In this document: piece by piece, positions 7,907 to 17,063 of the stretch
Layout of the letters: each line of letters begins with the position of its first letter
Position numbering within the stretch: position 1 is the first letter of the stretch
Assembly: GCF_003337275.1 (NCBI RefSeq)
Contig: NZ_QPJQ01000018.1
Coordinates: 1-64,000, forward strand
Source of the DNA: Marinomonas foliarum
GTDB lineage: Bacteria > Pseudomonadota > Gammaproteobacteria > Pseudomonadales > Marinomonadaceae
Length of the DNA: 64,000 nucleotides
Direction of reading: 5' to 3'
Made by a program: the position numbers and the translations under genes
Notes under the pieces: generated by a model
What the model was told of the DNA's origin: nothing
What the model saw: only the letters and a program-made list of their open reading frames with translations
The model's database searches: none

Positions 7907-10186
7907 ATGTCTGACACTGGTCGTTCAGAGCAGGACTCTTCGCCACCTGATTCTTATGAGGAAAATGCAATCATTAATGATGGTGATGAAGGGGTGACAG
8001 AAGCAACGAATCAAGCTACTCCTGAAGAAACTGCGGACCAATGGCGCGTTAAAAGTGCTTCGTTAGAATACCCGAATCCGTTATTAGACTGCTTGGTTCT
8101 TCTTAGTAAGTATTTTTATAACCCTTATACCGCTGACGGTATTGCTGCTGGACTCCCAATAACTGAAAACGCAATGACGCCAGAGCTTTTTCAACGTGCG
8201 GCGCAGCGGATTGGTCTGAGCTCTCGTTTTGTTAAACGCCCACTACTAAAAATTCCTGAAATGGTGCTTCCTGTTGTCCTTTTATTGAAGGACAAGCAAG
8301 CTTGCGTTCTATTGGAATTGGATAAAGAGGCAGGCACCGCTAAAATATTTCGACCTGAGTCAGGTGAAGGGGAAGTAACCTTACCAATTGAACAGCTTGC
8401 TGAGTCTTTTTCTGGTTACTGCTTTTTTGTACGTCCTTTGTATCAATTTGATAAGCGTTCAGAGAAAAGGGATGACGAGGAAAACAAAAAAGGTCATTGG
8501 TTCTGGGGGACTGTAACTGGCTCGTGGCGCATTTATCGAGACGTTTTTATCGCCTCCTTGTTGATTAATATCTTTGCTGTCGCCAGTCCTCTTTTCGTGA
8601 TGAACGTATACGATCGTGTTGTACCTAACAACGCATTCGATACACTTTGGGTCTTAGCTATTGGTGCAGCGGTTGTCTATTTATTTGATTTCTTATTGCG
8701 TATGTTGCGCGCTTATTTTATCGATATTGCTGGGAAAAAATCAGACATATTGATTTCAGCTTCTATTTTTTCCAAGGTTAATAACATCACAATGGCGTCT
8801 CGCCCTAAATCGGTAGGGGCGTTTGCAAAAAACCTCCAAGAATTTGAGAGTATTCGAGATTTCATTACATCAGCATCAATCACTACCTTGGTTGATATTC
8901 CCTTTATGTTTCTTATTATTGGTGTGATATGGCTGATTGGCGGTCCTGTTGGCTATATCCCCATTGTGACCATTGCCTTGATTGTGCTGTATAGCGTGAT
9001 TATCCAAGTTCCTCTGCGTCGCTCGATTGAAGAAAGTCAAAAAACAGCATCGCAGAAAAATGCGGTATTGATCGAAAGTCTTTATAACGCCGAGAGCGTA
9101 AAGCTTAATAACGCAGAAGGTGTAATGCAAAAGCAATGGGAGAGCGCTGTTGGTAATATTGCTGATTGGGGTGTGAAAACTCGTCAATTATCACAGTCCT
9201 CTTCTTCTTTTGCCATGGTCGCACAGCAGTTAACAACCGTTATTATTGTTATTGTTGGTGTTTATCAGATAGCTGAGGGGAATATGAGCATGGGGGCTTT
9301 AGTAGCCTCTGTAATGTTGACCGGAAGGGCACTTGGTCCCATGGCGCAAGTAGCTAGTTTAGCGACTCGATATAATCAAGCTAAGTCAGCATTTACTTCA
9401 TTGAATGAAATCATGGCCTCTCCCGTTGAAAACCCTGAAGATGTTAAGTTTGTGCATCGCCCGATTTTTAAAGGTGAATTTCAGTTTGAGGCCGTTAATT
9501 TTGGCTACCCTGATCAAGAACAGGCAGCGGTAAGTGAAATTAATATTAATATTAGACAAGGAGAAAAGGTCGCCATTATTGGGCGTATTGGGTCAGGTAA
9601 GTCGACTCTTGGTAAGTTGATGACGGGCCTTTATACGCCAAATAGTGGAGCAATAAGAATAGACGGTGTGGACCTTCGACAGGTGAATCCTACTGACTTA
9701 CGCCGTAATGTTGGTGCTGTATCTCAAGACGTTAATTTGTTTTACGGCTCGATCAAGGACAATATTGTCATGGGGGTGCCATATATGGAGGACGACGCCG
9801 TTATTCGAGCCGCTGATTTGTCTGGCGTATCTGAGTTTGCTAATCGTAAACCAAGTGGCCTAGACAGTAATGTTGGTGAGCGAGGAGCTTTGCTATCTGG
9901 TGGTCAACGCCAAAGTATTGCAATAGCACGTGCGTTGCTTTTTGATCCACCAATCCTTATTTTGGACGAGCCAACTGCTTCGATGGACAACACGACAGAG
10001 TCTCGAATGAAGCGAAGACTAATGGAAGGGTTAAAAGATAAAACGCTTATATTGATTACACATAAGGCCTCTATGCTAGATATGGTTGATCGAATTATTG
10101 TTATGGATAATGGTCGCTTGATTGCTGATGGTCCAAAAGCTCAGGTGCATGAAGCGCTTCGCCAAGGTAAATTAAAGGTCAGTTAA
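7907..10186 (+). CDS. lapB: LapB-type type I secretion ABC transporter
   Basis: A 759-residue inner-membrane exporter ATPase. An acidic N-terminal tail is followed by a C39-peptidase-like domain (about 50-180), the ABC transmembrane domain (about 200-490) and the ATPase, with Walker A G-R-I-G-S-G-K-S-T near 558, signature L-S-G-G-Q near 662 and Walker B L-I-L-D-E-P near 683. The peptidase-like domain lacks the usual Gln-Cys context and probably only recruits substrate, as in HlyB/LapB. It exports large RTX adhesins. AAGGAG precedes the ATG; lapC starts 2 bases after the stop. Confidence 0.9.
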   Translation: MSDTGRSEQDSSPPDSYEENAIINDGDEGVTEATNQATPEETADQWRVKSASLEYPNPLLDCLVLLSKYFYNPYTADGIAAGLPITENAMTPELFQRAAQRIGLSSRFVKRPLLKIPEMVLPVVLLLKDKQACVLLELDKEAGTAKIFRPESGEGEVTLPIEQLAESFSGYCFFVRPLYQFDKRSEKRDDEENKKGHWFWGTVTGSWRIYRDVFIASLLINIFAVASPLFVMNVYDRVVPNNAFDTLWVLAIGAAVVYLFDFLLRMLRAYFIDIAGKKSDILISASIFSKVNNITMASRPKSVGAFAKNLQEFESIRDFITSASITTLVDIPFMFLIIGVIWLIGGPVGYIPIVTIALIVLYSVIIQVPLRRSIEESQKTASQKNAVLIESLYNAESVKLNNAEGVMQKQWESAVGNIADWGVKTRQLSQSSSSFAMVAQQLTTVIIVIVGVYQIAEGNMSMGALVASVMLTGRALGPMAQVASLATRYNQAKSAFTSLNEIMASPVENPEDVKFVHRPIFKGEFQFEAVNFGYPDQEQAAVSEININIRQGEKVAIIGRIGSGKSTLGKLMTGLYTPNSGAIRIDGVDLRQVNPTDLRRNVGAVSQDVNLFYGSIKDNIVMGVPYMEDDAVIRAADLSGVSEFANRKPSGLDSNVGERGALLSGGQRQSIAIARALLFDPPILILDEPTASMDNTTESRMKRRLMEGLKDKTLILITHKASMLDMVDRIIVMDNGRLIADGPKAQVHEALRQGKLKVS

Positions 10187-10188
10187 TA

Positions 10189-11520
10189 ATGAGTAAAAAA
10201 ACACCAATATCTCAGAATGATTTAGAGTATTTAACTAACCGAAATGCCGCTTTGATGCTGAGGACCCCTCGTGGAGGTCGCATTATTTTATGGGTAATAT
10301 TTATATTTATAACTGTCGCATTAGTGTGGGCAAACTATACCGCGTTGGATGAAGTTACCGTTGGTGAGGGAAGAGTGATCCCCTCTAGTCAGGTTCAACA
10401 GATCCAAAACCTTGAAGGCGGTATTTTAAAAGAAATTAATGTCAAAGTAGGGCAGGTTGTCGACAACGGTCAGGTCTTAATGACAATTGAAAACACCGAG
10501 GCGCTATCTTCACTGAGAGAGCAACAAGCTGAATCGGTTAATTTACGAGTGCGTGCAACTCGCCTTCAAGCAGAGTCTTACGGCGTTAAGCCTGAATTTG
10601 ATCCTGACATCATGAAAGAAAACCCACAAGTGGTTAATCGAGAGCTTGATTTATACAATAACCGCCTTGAATCGCTCCGTACTAATCAGTCTAGTTTTCA
10701 GCAACAGATTGAGCAACGCAGACAAGAAATTGTTGAATTACAGGCGAAACTGGGAAACTTGAAGCAAAGTTATGCTTTTTCCAAAGAAGAGCTGGCTTTA
10801 ACTCGTCCTGCTTTTGAGCAAGGGGCTGTGTCTAGAGTTGAGTTACTGCAACTTGAGCGACAAGTGAATCAGTTACAAGGTGATTTAGAAGCTACGCAAT
10901 TAGCCATTCCAAGAGCAGGTTCAGCCTTAAAAGAAGCACAAAGTAAATTAGATGAAGCTGAAGCGAAATTCCGAGCGGATGCACAAGAAGATCTAACGGG
11001 CGTAAGAAGTAAGTTGGACCAGTTGCGTGAAAGTAACGTATCACTTGCAGACAAAGTGTCTAGAACGCAAGTTAGGTCACCAGTAAAAGGCATAGTAAAA
11101 CAAATTCAAATTAATACGGTAGGCGGTGTTGTAAAGCCTGGGATGAGTTTGCTCGAAATCGTCCCTATAGAAGATTCGCTATTAATTGAAGCCAAAGTGC
11201 GACCTGAAAACATTGGTTTTATCCAGCCTGATCTAAATGCGATTGTTAAGCTTTCAGCCTATGATTTTGCTATTTTTGGTGGCTTGCCTGGAGTTGTTGA
11301 GAATATCAGTGCCGATACAATTTTGGATGAAGAGGGCAACAGTTTTTATCTGGTTAGGGTGAGAACAGACAAGAGCTATCTAGGTACTCAGCAGGCTCAA
11401 CTGCCAATTATTCCTGGTATGCAAGCGACGGTGGATATTATTACGGGTAAGAAAACACTACTTGATTATTTGTTGAAACCAATTCTAAAAGCTAAACAGA
11501 ACGCACTTCGTGAGCGCTAA
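10189..11520 (+). CDS. lapC: LapC-type membrane fusion protein (HlyD family)
   Basis: A 443-residue periplasmic adaptor linking LapB to an outer-membrane TolC-like pore. One N-terminal transmembrane helix (about 28-48) is followed by a biotinyl/lipoyl-like half-motif, a long alpha-helical hairpin with coiled coil (about 110-290) and the C-terminal beta-barrel region typical of HlyD. It is co-directional and nearly contiguous with lapB. No lapE (outer-membrane protein) or adhesin gene follows here, so those must lie elsewhere. Confidence 0.9.
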   Translation: MSKKTPISQNDLEYLTNRNAALMLRTPRGGRIILWVIFIFITVALVWANYTALDEVTVGEGRVIPSSQVQQIQNLEGGILKEINVKVGQVVDNGQVLMTIENTEALSSLREQQAESVNLRVRATRLQAESYGVKPEFDPDIMKENPQVVNRELDLYNNRLESLRTNQSSFQQQIEQRRQEIVELQAKLGNLKQSYAFSKEELALTRPAFEQGAVSRVELLQLERQVNQLQGDLEATQLAIPRAGSALKEAQSKLDEAEAKFRADAQEDLTGVRSKLDQLRESNVSLADKVSRTQVRSPVKGIVKQIQINTVGGVVKPGMSLLEIVPIEDSLLIEAKVRPENIGFIQPDLNAIVKLSAYDFAIFGGLPGVVENISADTILDEEGNSFYLVRVRTDKSYLGTQQAQLPIIPGMQATVDIITGKKTLLDYLLKPILKAKQNALRER

Positions 11521-11613
11521 TTACAAAAATAACAGCAAGCGTTATATTCGGTAACAAATGTTAACAGACTGTCATTGTTAGCTGGTTAGAATAGCAAGAT
11601 CGTACTCGATAGG

Positions 11614-12261
11614 ATGAGATTTATTTTGAAAATTTTGTGTTGGAATACAGATGACGCAGTATGGATGCATTGGAGTCAAGTAGTCACAGTCGGAATTTCA
11701 TTATTTCGAGTTGAGACACTAGAAGAGATGAGTCAAGCGTTAACTGCAACACCCTCTGAATACGAGTATTGCTTTATGTATTTAGGAAATGAATCTTTTT
11801 CCAAAGATGTCGAAGATGTTGCAAAATTTTGTTCAAAATTTCCCAATCAAAAAAAAGTGGTTTTCCCTAACCAACTTAGCCAAAGTGCGGCGCTGAGATT
11901 ATTTTCAGTAGGCGTAAATGGGCAATGTGCGCCTTATATTGGTAAGGAGCAATTATCACTGGTGTTGTCTGTCATTGACTCTGGTGAAATTTGGGGGGGG
12001 AGGGCCTTTATACAGCAATTAATTCAACAATCCGCGCGGCCTGAAATAACCTCTAATAATGCGTTAGAGCATTTATCTGATCGGGAGTTGAGTGTGGCTA
12101 TATGTATTTCGAGAGGCCTTTCAAACAAGCAGATTGCTTTAGAGTTAGAAATTACCGAGCGTACAGTGAAAGCACACCTTACTTCAACATTTAAGAAAAC
12201 CAATACAAAAGACCGCTTAGCTTTGGCGCTTTTGATACAAACACAAAACTTGGTGCATTGA
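11614..12261 (+). CDS. LuxR-type response-regulator-like transcription factor
   Basis: About 215 residues: an N-terminal receiver-like domain with no clear phosphoacceptor pocket, then a C-terminal LuxR/NarL helix-turn-helix (about 148-212) with the family pattern L-S-x-R-E and S-N-K-Q-I-A. It follows lapC by 93 bases on the same strand and may regulate the Lap genes; this is inference from position. The ATG at 11614 has AGG directly against it, whereas a TTG at 11626 has an AGGATGAG site 7 bases away, so the real start may be 11626. A run of eight G at 11993-12000 lies before the DNA-binding domain. Confidence 0.8.
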   Translation: MRFILKILCWNTDDAVWMHWSQVVTVGISLFRVETLEEMSQALTATPSEYEYCFMYLGNESFSKDVEDVAKFCSKFPNQKKVVFPNQLSQSAALRLFSVGVNGQCAPYIGKEQLSLVLSVIDSGEIWGGRAFIQQLIQQSARPEITSNNALEHLSDRELSVAICISRGLSNKQIALELEITERTVKAHLTSTFKKTNTKDRLALALLIQTQNLVH

Positions 12262-12280
12262 ACTGTTTTTAAATGTTTTT

Positions 12281-12297
12281 TGCGCCAATTTGGTTCA
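12281..12297 (+). promoter_or_regulatory. NtrC-like enhancer site upstream of nasT
   Basis: TGCGCCAATTTGGTTCA closely matches the NtrC dyad TGCACC-N5-GGTGCA (10 of 12 arm positions). It lies about 150 bp upstream of the predicted sigma-54 start, a normal enhancer distance. A GGTGCA half-site is also seen at 12252-12257, inside the end of the preceding gene. Confidence 0.6.
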
Positions 12298-12407
12298 TTT
12301 ATAACTTTTTTATTTCTTCAAGCACAGAGTTTAAGGGTATTTTCCCGCTCTTGTAGTGTTTTCCCGCTATTTTCTCTCTTTATTTATCTACTTTTTGTGT
12401 GTCGTAA

Positions 12408-12423
12408 TGGCGCATATATTGCA
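12408..12423 (+). promoter_or_regulatory. Sigma-54 promoter of nasT-nasS
   Basis: TGGCGC-N5-TTGCA agrees with the -24/-12 consensus TGGCAC-N5-TTGCW; the invariant GG (12409-12410) and GC (12421-12422) are exactly 10 bases apart. The start would be near 12434, giving a short leader to nasT. A small palindrome (AAACGT and ACGTTT) lies at about 12429-12448. Confidence 0.75.
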
Positions 12424-12463
12424 GTTTTTAAACGTAACCTTACGTTTTTAAAGAGAATGCACC

Positions 12464-13069
12464 ATGTCCGCTCCCCCCGAAAAAGAGTTGACCGTAATGT
12501 TGGTTGATAATGAGCCTGCAAGAGCCGCTATTGTAGAGCAAGCTATGATTGATAGTGGCTATCGTGTCATTAGGCGGTTAGAGAATGCTAAAAACCTGAC
12601 GGAAGCAGTGGCAGAATTCCAACCAGATATGGTTATTATAGATATTGAATCGCCGGACCGAGACATGTTGGAAAATATGTCTCGCCTTACTCAAGATAAT
12701 CCTCGTCCAATTGTTATGTTTGCTGAAGAAGGTGACTCTAGGCACGTCGAAGCGGCTATTCGAGCAGGAGTGAGCGCTTATGTTGTAGACGGTGTTAACA
12801 GCGGTAGTGTAAAAGCCTTGCTACAAGTTGCCATTGCAAGGTTTCGAGAATTTCAGGCATTACGGTCAGAATTAGAATCCGTAAAAAGCCAGCTTGAAGA
12901 CCGGAAGCTTATCGATAAAGCAAAAGGACTGATAATGAAACATCAGCAATGTGATGAGCCTGCTGCTTATAAAGCGTTAAGAAAACTCGCGATGGATCGT
13001 AGTCAGCGTATGACTGATGTAGCTCGAAATATCATATCTGTGATGGAATTAATGGGAGGTTCTAAATGA
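12464..13069 (+). CDS. nasT: NasT nitrate-responsive ANTAR antiterminator
   Basis: A 201-residue two-domain regulator: an N-terminal receiver-like domain (about 9-125, with an Asp in I-I-D-I-E) and a C-terminal ANTAR RNA-binding domain (about 135-195) with the K-A-K-G-L-I-M and A-Y-K-A-L-R-K-L-A motifs. NasT-type proteins bind paired hexaloop hairpins in leader RNA and prevent termination; NasS holds NasT inactive without nitrate. The likely targets are the leaders of nrtA and nasA in this window. Its stop overlaps the nasS start (ATGA). Confidence 0.92.
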   Translation: MSAPPEKELTVMLVDNEPARAAIVEQAMIDSGYRVIRRLENAKNLTEAVAEFQPDMVIIDIESPDRDMLENMSRLTQDNPRPIVMFAEEGDSRHVEAAIRAGVSAYVVDGVNSGSVKALLQVAIARFREFQALRSELESVKSQLEDRKLIDKAKGLIMKHQQCDEPAAYKALRKLAMDRSQRMTDVARNIISVMELMGGSK

Positions 13070-14268
13070 ACCTGATACAGCCAAATAATGTTATTCAAAA
13101 TAGCGAGCCTGTTCGTATCGGTTTTATCCCACTTATCGATTGTGCGCCTTTTGTTGTCGCTCAAGAGAAGGGCTTTTTTACCAGTGAGGGTGTTAATGCT
13201 GTGCTTTCGAAAGAAGCATCTTGGGCGAGCATTCGCGATAAAGTGGCGTTCAATTTGTTAGATGGTGCGCACATGCTGTCATCTATGCCGATCGCCGCTA
13301 GCTTAGGAATAGGCAGTATAAAAACGGCCATGCAAACCAGTTTTACTGTAAGTCATAATGGTAACGGCATCACTATTGGAAATGCCCTGTACGACCAGCT
13401 TCAACATTTTTCTGACTCTTCTTTAGATATTCGAACAGGCATTGCCTTAAAAAGGCTAATAGATAGTCGAGGTGATAATGTCGCGCCACTGCGTTTTGCG
13501 ATGGTCTATCCCTATTCATCTCATAATTATCAGTTACGGGATTGGTTTAGCCGTGCTGGTATCAATCCAGATAAAGACGTTCAGATAGTGGTCATTCCTC
13601 CGGTGAAAATGGTTGATAATCTAAGGCGCGGCGACATAGATGGTTATTGTGTTGGTGAGCCATGGAACAGCCTAGCGGTTGAGCAAAGTGTTGGCCATAT
13701 GTTGGTTACTGGGTATGAAATATGGGGTAGCACTCCAGAGAAAGTGTTTGGAGTGAACACTATTTGGGCCGAACAGAATCAAGCGCAACATCTTGCAATT
13801 ATTCGAGCTTTAGAAAAAGCATGCTTATGGGTAGATGAAGCTGAAAACCAAGCAGAACTACTTAGAATCTTGAGTCATCCAGATTATTTAAACTGTACTG
13901 TACAGCAGTTGGTATATGGGTTTGGCTCTATTAAGCCAAAGAGTCAGTTTGATTGGCCAATGGAAGCGTTTCAACGCTTTTCTGGTAGCGACATTAATAA
14001 GCCGCTACCGAGTTATGCTCTATGGATCATGGCTCAGATGCATCGTTGGCAACAGTTAGGCAATAATGTTTCCAAGCTTAACCAGTTAGCTGAGCAGATT
14101 TATCGTAAAGATCTTTATTATAACGCGCTTGGCTTGGTCGAAGACAAAAACACTGTAGAGTGGCGGCTGCCAGAGGCTGAAGAAGCTGCTTGGCTTTCTT
14201 TGGTGGAACATGGAAAGGTCCGTTTACATCCAGAGGGGATCTTAAAGGGGTTTGAGACATTTGCGTAA
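13066..14268 (+). CDS. nasS: NasS nitrate sensor, NrtA-like
   Basis: A 400-residue homologue of the nitrate-binding protein NrtA without signal peptide, so cytoplasmic. The substrate-binding fold is recognisable (R-I-G-F-I-P-L near 17, G-Y-C-V-G-E-P-W-N near 195), and it runs parallel to NrtA encoded at 14624. In Azotobacter, Paracoccus and Pseudomonas, NasS binds nitrate and then frees NasT. It is translationally coupled to nasT by a 4-base overlap. Confidence 0.92.
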   Translation: MNLIQPNNVIQNSEPVRIGFIPLIDCAPFVVAQEKGFFTSEGVNAVLSKEASWASIRDKVAFNLLDGAHMLSSMPIAASLGIGSIKTAMQTSFTVSHNGNGITIGNALYDQLQHFSDSSLDIRTGIALKRLIDSRGDNVAPLRFAMVYPYSSHNYQLRDWFSRAGINPDKDVQIVVIPPVKMVDNLRRGDIDGYCVGEPWNSLAVEQSVGHMLVTGYEIWGSTPEKVFGVNTIWAEQNQAQHLAIIRALEKACLWVDEAENQAELLRILSHPDYLNCTVQQLVYGFGSIKPKSQFDWPMEAFQRFSGSDINKPLPSYALWIMAQMHRWQQLGNNVSKLNQLAEQIYRKDLYYNALGLVEDKNTVEWRLPEAEEAAWLSLVEHGKVRLHPEGILKGFETFA

Positions 14269-14404
14269 ATCGCATCTGATGGTGTGATGTTTTAGTGCGC
14301 TGTGCAAGATAATTGGGCATAAATAAAGGTTCTCAATGTGTCGATATTAAAAAAGCTGGGTTATAAAATTCAAAAAATCATATAAATCAGTCGTTTGTTT
14401 TACT

Positions 14405-14420
14405 TGGCACATTGCGTGCT
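14405..14420 (+). promoter_or_regulatory. Sigma-54 promoter of the nrtABC-nirBD operon
   Basis: TGGCAC-N5-GTGCT, with GG at 14406-14407 and GC at 14418-14419 spaced by 10. The -24 element is perfect and the -12 element has one change. Transcription would begin near 14431, upstream of the hairpins described next. The sequence just after it (TTATAAA then ATCAC) is shared with the nasA promoter. I could not find a good NtrC site upstream. Confidence 0.72.
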
Positions 14421-14455
14421 TTATAAATCACATAGAGATAAAGTATTTTGAAAAA

Positions 14456-14535
14456 ATGGTGAAATTGGCAACGATCGTTAATTGTCACCCACATTACTGA
14501 ATGTCCAAAGTCGGACTTCCTTTGAATGGCAAAGG
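14456..14535 (+). promoter_or_regulatory. NasT (ANTAR) leader of nrtA: tandem hexaloop-type hairpins
   Basis: P1 is GTCC-AAAGTC-GGAC at 14503-14516: a 4-bp stem and a six-base loop with A at position 1 and G at position 4, the hallmark of ANTAR targets. After a 2-base linker comes P2, CCTTTG-AATGG-CAAAGG at 14519-14535, which also has A1 and G4 but reads as a five-base loop if the G-C pair closes. The 3' arm of P2 is the base of the terminator that follows, so the two exclude each other. A larger hairpin (GGTGA and TCACC arms, 14458-14489) precedes them. Confidence 0.72.
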
Positions 14536-14580
14536 CGCCTGCAAACACATTTTTATTGTGATTTGCATGCGCCTTTTTTT
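14531..14580 (+). terminator. Conditional intrinsic terminator in the nrtA leader
   Basis: A long stem runs from AAAGGCGC (14531-14538) to GCGCCTTT, with inner TGCAAA/TTTGCA and CACA/TGTG pairs and a seven-base loop; T-run at 14574-14580. It stands 44 bases upstream of the nrtA start and overlaps P2, as expected for NasT-controlled antitermination. Confidence 0.85.
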
Positions 14581-14623
14581 GTTTTTCTACTTTTTTAAAT
14601 GTATTTAGATGCGGAGTATGACA

Positions 14624-16012
14624 ATGAACCTAAGATTTTTGAAAGCCTTAGTTCCCCTTCCTAAAATGGGGTTTTCTGTACTGATGGCGTCTGCGCTTTT
14701 ATCTGGCGTTGCCTATGCAGAGCTAGATTACGCCGAAAAAGAAGAGCTCAAATTTGGTTTTATAAAACTAACGGATATGGCGCCATTAGCGATTGCTTAT
14801 GAGAAGGGCTATTTCGAAGACGAAGGTTTGTACGTCACTTTGGAAGCACAAGCAAATTGGAAAGTTTTGTTAGACCGAGTGATTGATGGCCAGTTGGATG
14901 GTGCTCATATGTTAGCAGGTCAGCCACTTGGTGCCACCATTGGGTACGGAACGAAAGCTCATATAGTGACGGCTTTGAGTATGGATTTGAATGGTAACGG
15001 TATTACGGTTTCCAATGATGTTTGGGATGAAATGAAGAAAAACATTCCAAATGGCGCAGATGGGAAGCCAGTTCATCCGATCAGCGCCAGTGCATTAAAA
15101 CCTGTGATTGATGGTTACAAAGCACAAGGTAAGCCATTCAAGATGGGCATGGTGTTCCCTGTTTCCACTCATAATTATGAGCTGCGTTATTGGCTTGCTG
15201 CTGGTGGCATTCATCCGGGGTATTACGCACCAGCGCGAGGTGATACCAGTGGCCAAATTAACGCTGAGGCTTTGTTGTCTGTGACACCGCCACCACAAAT
15301 GCCAGCCACCATGGAAGCGGGAACGATTTCCGGCTATTGCGTTGGCGAACCTTGGAACCAACAGGCCGTGTTTAAAGGAATCGGTGTGCCAGTCATCACT
15401 GATTATGAAATCTGGAAGAATAACCCTGAGAAAGTATTTGGTGTCAGCAGTGACTGGGCAGAAGAATATCCGAATACTCATATTCGTGTTGTTAAAGCCA
15501 TGATTCGCGCAGCGAAATGGTTAGATGAAAACAACAACGCTAATCGTCCTGAAGCCGTAAAAATACTCTCTCGTAGCCAATATGTTGGTGCCGATTACGA
15601 TGTTATTGCTAACAGTATGACTGGCACATTTGAGTATGAAAAAGGCGACAAGCGTGAAATTCCCGATTTCAACGTCTTTTTCCGTCATCACGCCACTTAC
15701 CCCTATTACAGTGATGCTATTTGGTATCTCACTCAAATGCGTCGTTGGGGGCAGATCGCTGAACCTAAATCTGACGAATGGTTCATGAAGATCGCCAAAG
15801 ATGTCTATCGTCCTGATATTTATGCGCAAGCGGCACAATCTTTAATTGAGGATGGTGTTATGTCTGCTGATGAGTTTCCAGATTTTGATAAAGAAGACGG
15901 TTTTAAACCACCTCAAAGCGACTTTATCGACGGCGTCATGTACGACGGTAAGCACCCAAACGATTATCTGAAGCGATTTAAGATTGGTCTAAAAGGCGAT
16001 GATCAGGTCTAA
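14624..16012 (+). CDS. nrtA: Nitrate ABC transporter substrate-binding protein
   Basis: About 462 residues, periplasmic. A signal peptide with a hydrophobic core ends at A-Y-A before E-L-D-Y. The body matches the NrtA/CmpA family (F-G-F-I-K-L-T-D near 45, G-Y-C-V-G-E-P-W-N) and binds nitrate or nitrite for uptake. In-frame ATGs exist at 14609 and 14618, but GGAG at 14613-14616 fits best with ATG 14624. nrtB follows after 26 bases. Confidence 0.92.
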   Translation: MNLRFLKALVPLPKMGFSVLMASALLSGVAYAELDYAEKEELKFGFIKLTDMAPLAIAYEKGYFEDEGLYVTLEAQANWKVLLDRVIDGQLDGAHMLAGQPLGATIGYGTKAHIVTALSMDLNGNGITVSNDVWDEMKKNIPNGADGKPVHPISASALKPVIDGYKAQGKPFKMGMVFPVSTHNYELRYWLAAGGIHPGYYAPARGDTSGQINAEALLSVTPPPQMPATMEAGTISGYCVGEPWNQQAVFKGIGVPVITDYEIWKNNPEKVFGVSSDWAEEYPNTHIRVVKAMIRAAKWLDENNNANRPEAVKILSRSQYVGADYDVIANSMTGTFEYEKGDKREIPDFNVFFRHHATYPYYSDAIWYLTQMRRWGQIAEPKSDEWFMKIAKDVYRPDIYAQAAQSLIEDGVMSADEFPDFDKEDGFKPPQSDFIDGVMYDGKHPNDYLKRFKIGLKGDDQV

Positions 16013-16038
16013 ACCAAACAAGATTAAGTGAGAAAAAG

Positions 16039-17010
16039 ATGATGATATCAAACATAACTATGGCTTCTTTAAAGGAAAAGATCAGCGCTTTTTCTGTTAA
16101 GGGAATCCTGCTGCCCGTCTTTGGCATTCTTGTGTTTATCTTGTTATGGCAAGTTGGAGCAAGTCGAGTTCATACCTCTTTGGGAGAGTTTCCTGGTCCC
16201 GTTGTGGTGTATGAGCAATGGAATAGTCTCGTTGCAGAACACCAGAATGAACGTGTTAAGGCGGATAAGTTTTACGTCCGTCAAGAAGAGCGTATTGCAG
16301 AGCGTCAGGCTAAAGATCCTAGTTATGCTGGCATTATCCGGGATTACACTGGTAAGCCGACTTTCTTTGATCAAATATTTACCAGCTTGTACACCGTTCT
16401 AGCTGGGTTTGGTCTGGCCAGCCTTATTGCTATTCCTGTAGGGATTTTGATTGGCTTGAATCGTTCTGTTTACAGTGCACTCAACCCAGTTATTCAGTTA
16501 TTTAAACCGGTTTCTCCGTTAGCTTGGTTGCCTTTGGTCACCATGGTAGTGAGTGCGAGTTACGTGTCCGATGATCCTATGTTCTCGAAATCTTTTCTGA
16601 CGTCTATGTTCACGGTCACCTTATGTTGCATGTGGCCAACCCTGATTAACACCGCGGTGGGTGTTGCGGCAGTCGAGAAGGACCTGCTTAACGTATCGAA
16701 AGTCTTGCGCCTTGGTTGGGTGACGCATGTGATGAAGATCGTCATCCCTTCAGCCATCCCTTTGATGTTCACCGGCCTGCGTTTGTCATTGGGTATCGCT
16801 TGGATGGTGTTGATTGCAGCGGAAATGTTGGCGCAAAACCCAGGGTTAGGGAAGTTTGTTTGGGATGAGTTCCAAAATGGCAGCTCGAACTCGTTGGGTC
16901 GAATTATGGTGGCGGTTCTGATGATTGGCTTTATTGGATATTTGTTGGACCGAGTGATGTTGGCATTCCAGCGCTTCGCTTCTTGGGATAAGACACAGGT
17001 GCTTCGCTAA
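16039..17010 (+). CDS. nrtB: Nitrate ABC transporter permease
   Basis: A 323-residue integral membrane permease of the SsuC/NrtB group. A first helix (about 22-42) is followed by a soluble stretch and then five or so helices; the permease-ATPase coupling loop with E-x3-G-x9-G is represented by the E-M-L-A-Q-N-P-G-L-G region near 262-271. It forms the channel for nitrate with NrtC. Order nrtA-nrtB-nrtC on one strand supports the call. Confidence 0.92.
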   Translation: MMISNITMASLKEKISAFSVKGILLPVFGILVFILLWQVGASRVHTSLGEFPGPVVVYEQWNSLVAEHQNERVKADKFYVRQEERIAERQAKDPSYAGIIRDYTGKPTFFDQIFTSLYTVLAGFGLASLIAIPVGILIGLNRSVYSALNPVIQLFKPVSPLAWLPLVTMVVSASYVSDDPMFSKSFLTSMFTVTLCCMWPTLINTAVGVAAVEKDLLNVSKVLRLGWVTHVMKIVIPSAIPLMFTGLRLSLGIAWMVLIAAEMLAQNPGLGKFVWDEFQNGSSNSLGRIMVAVLMIGFIGYLLDRVMLAFQRFASWDKTQVLR

Positions 17011-17063
17011 GAAGCGATAGCTCGAAAATAGATTAACTTAGAATGCGCTAATAGGAGAATACG

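Noticed and set aside
7907-8450. Active C39 bacteriocin-type peptidase in LapB
   Set aside because: The Gln-Cys catalytic context of C39 is not present; the domain is the non-cutting HlyB/LapB form.
14280-14320. NtrC site before nrtA
   Set aside because: Short TGCGC/TGTGCA-like words occur, but spacing and arms do not fit the NtrC dyad.
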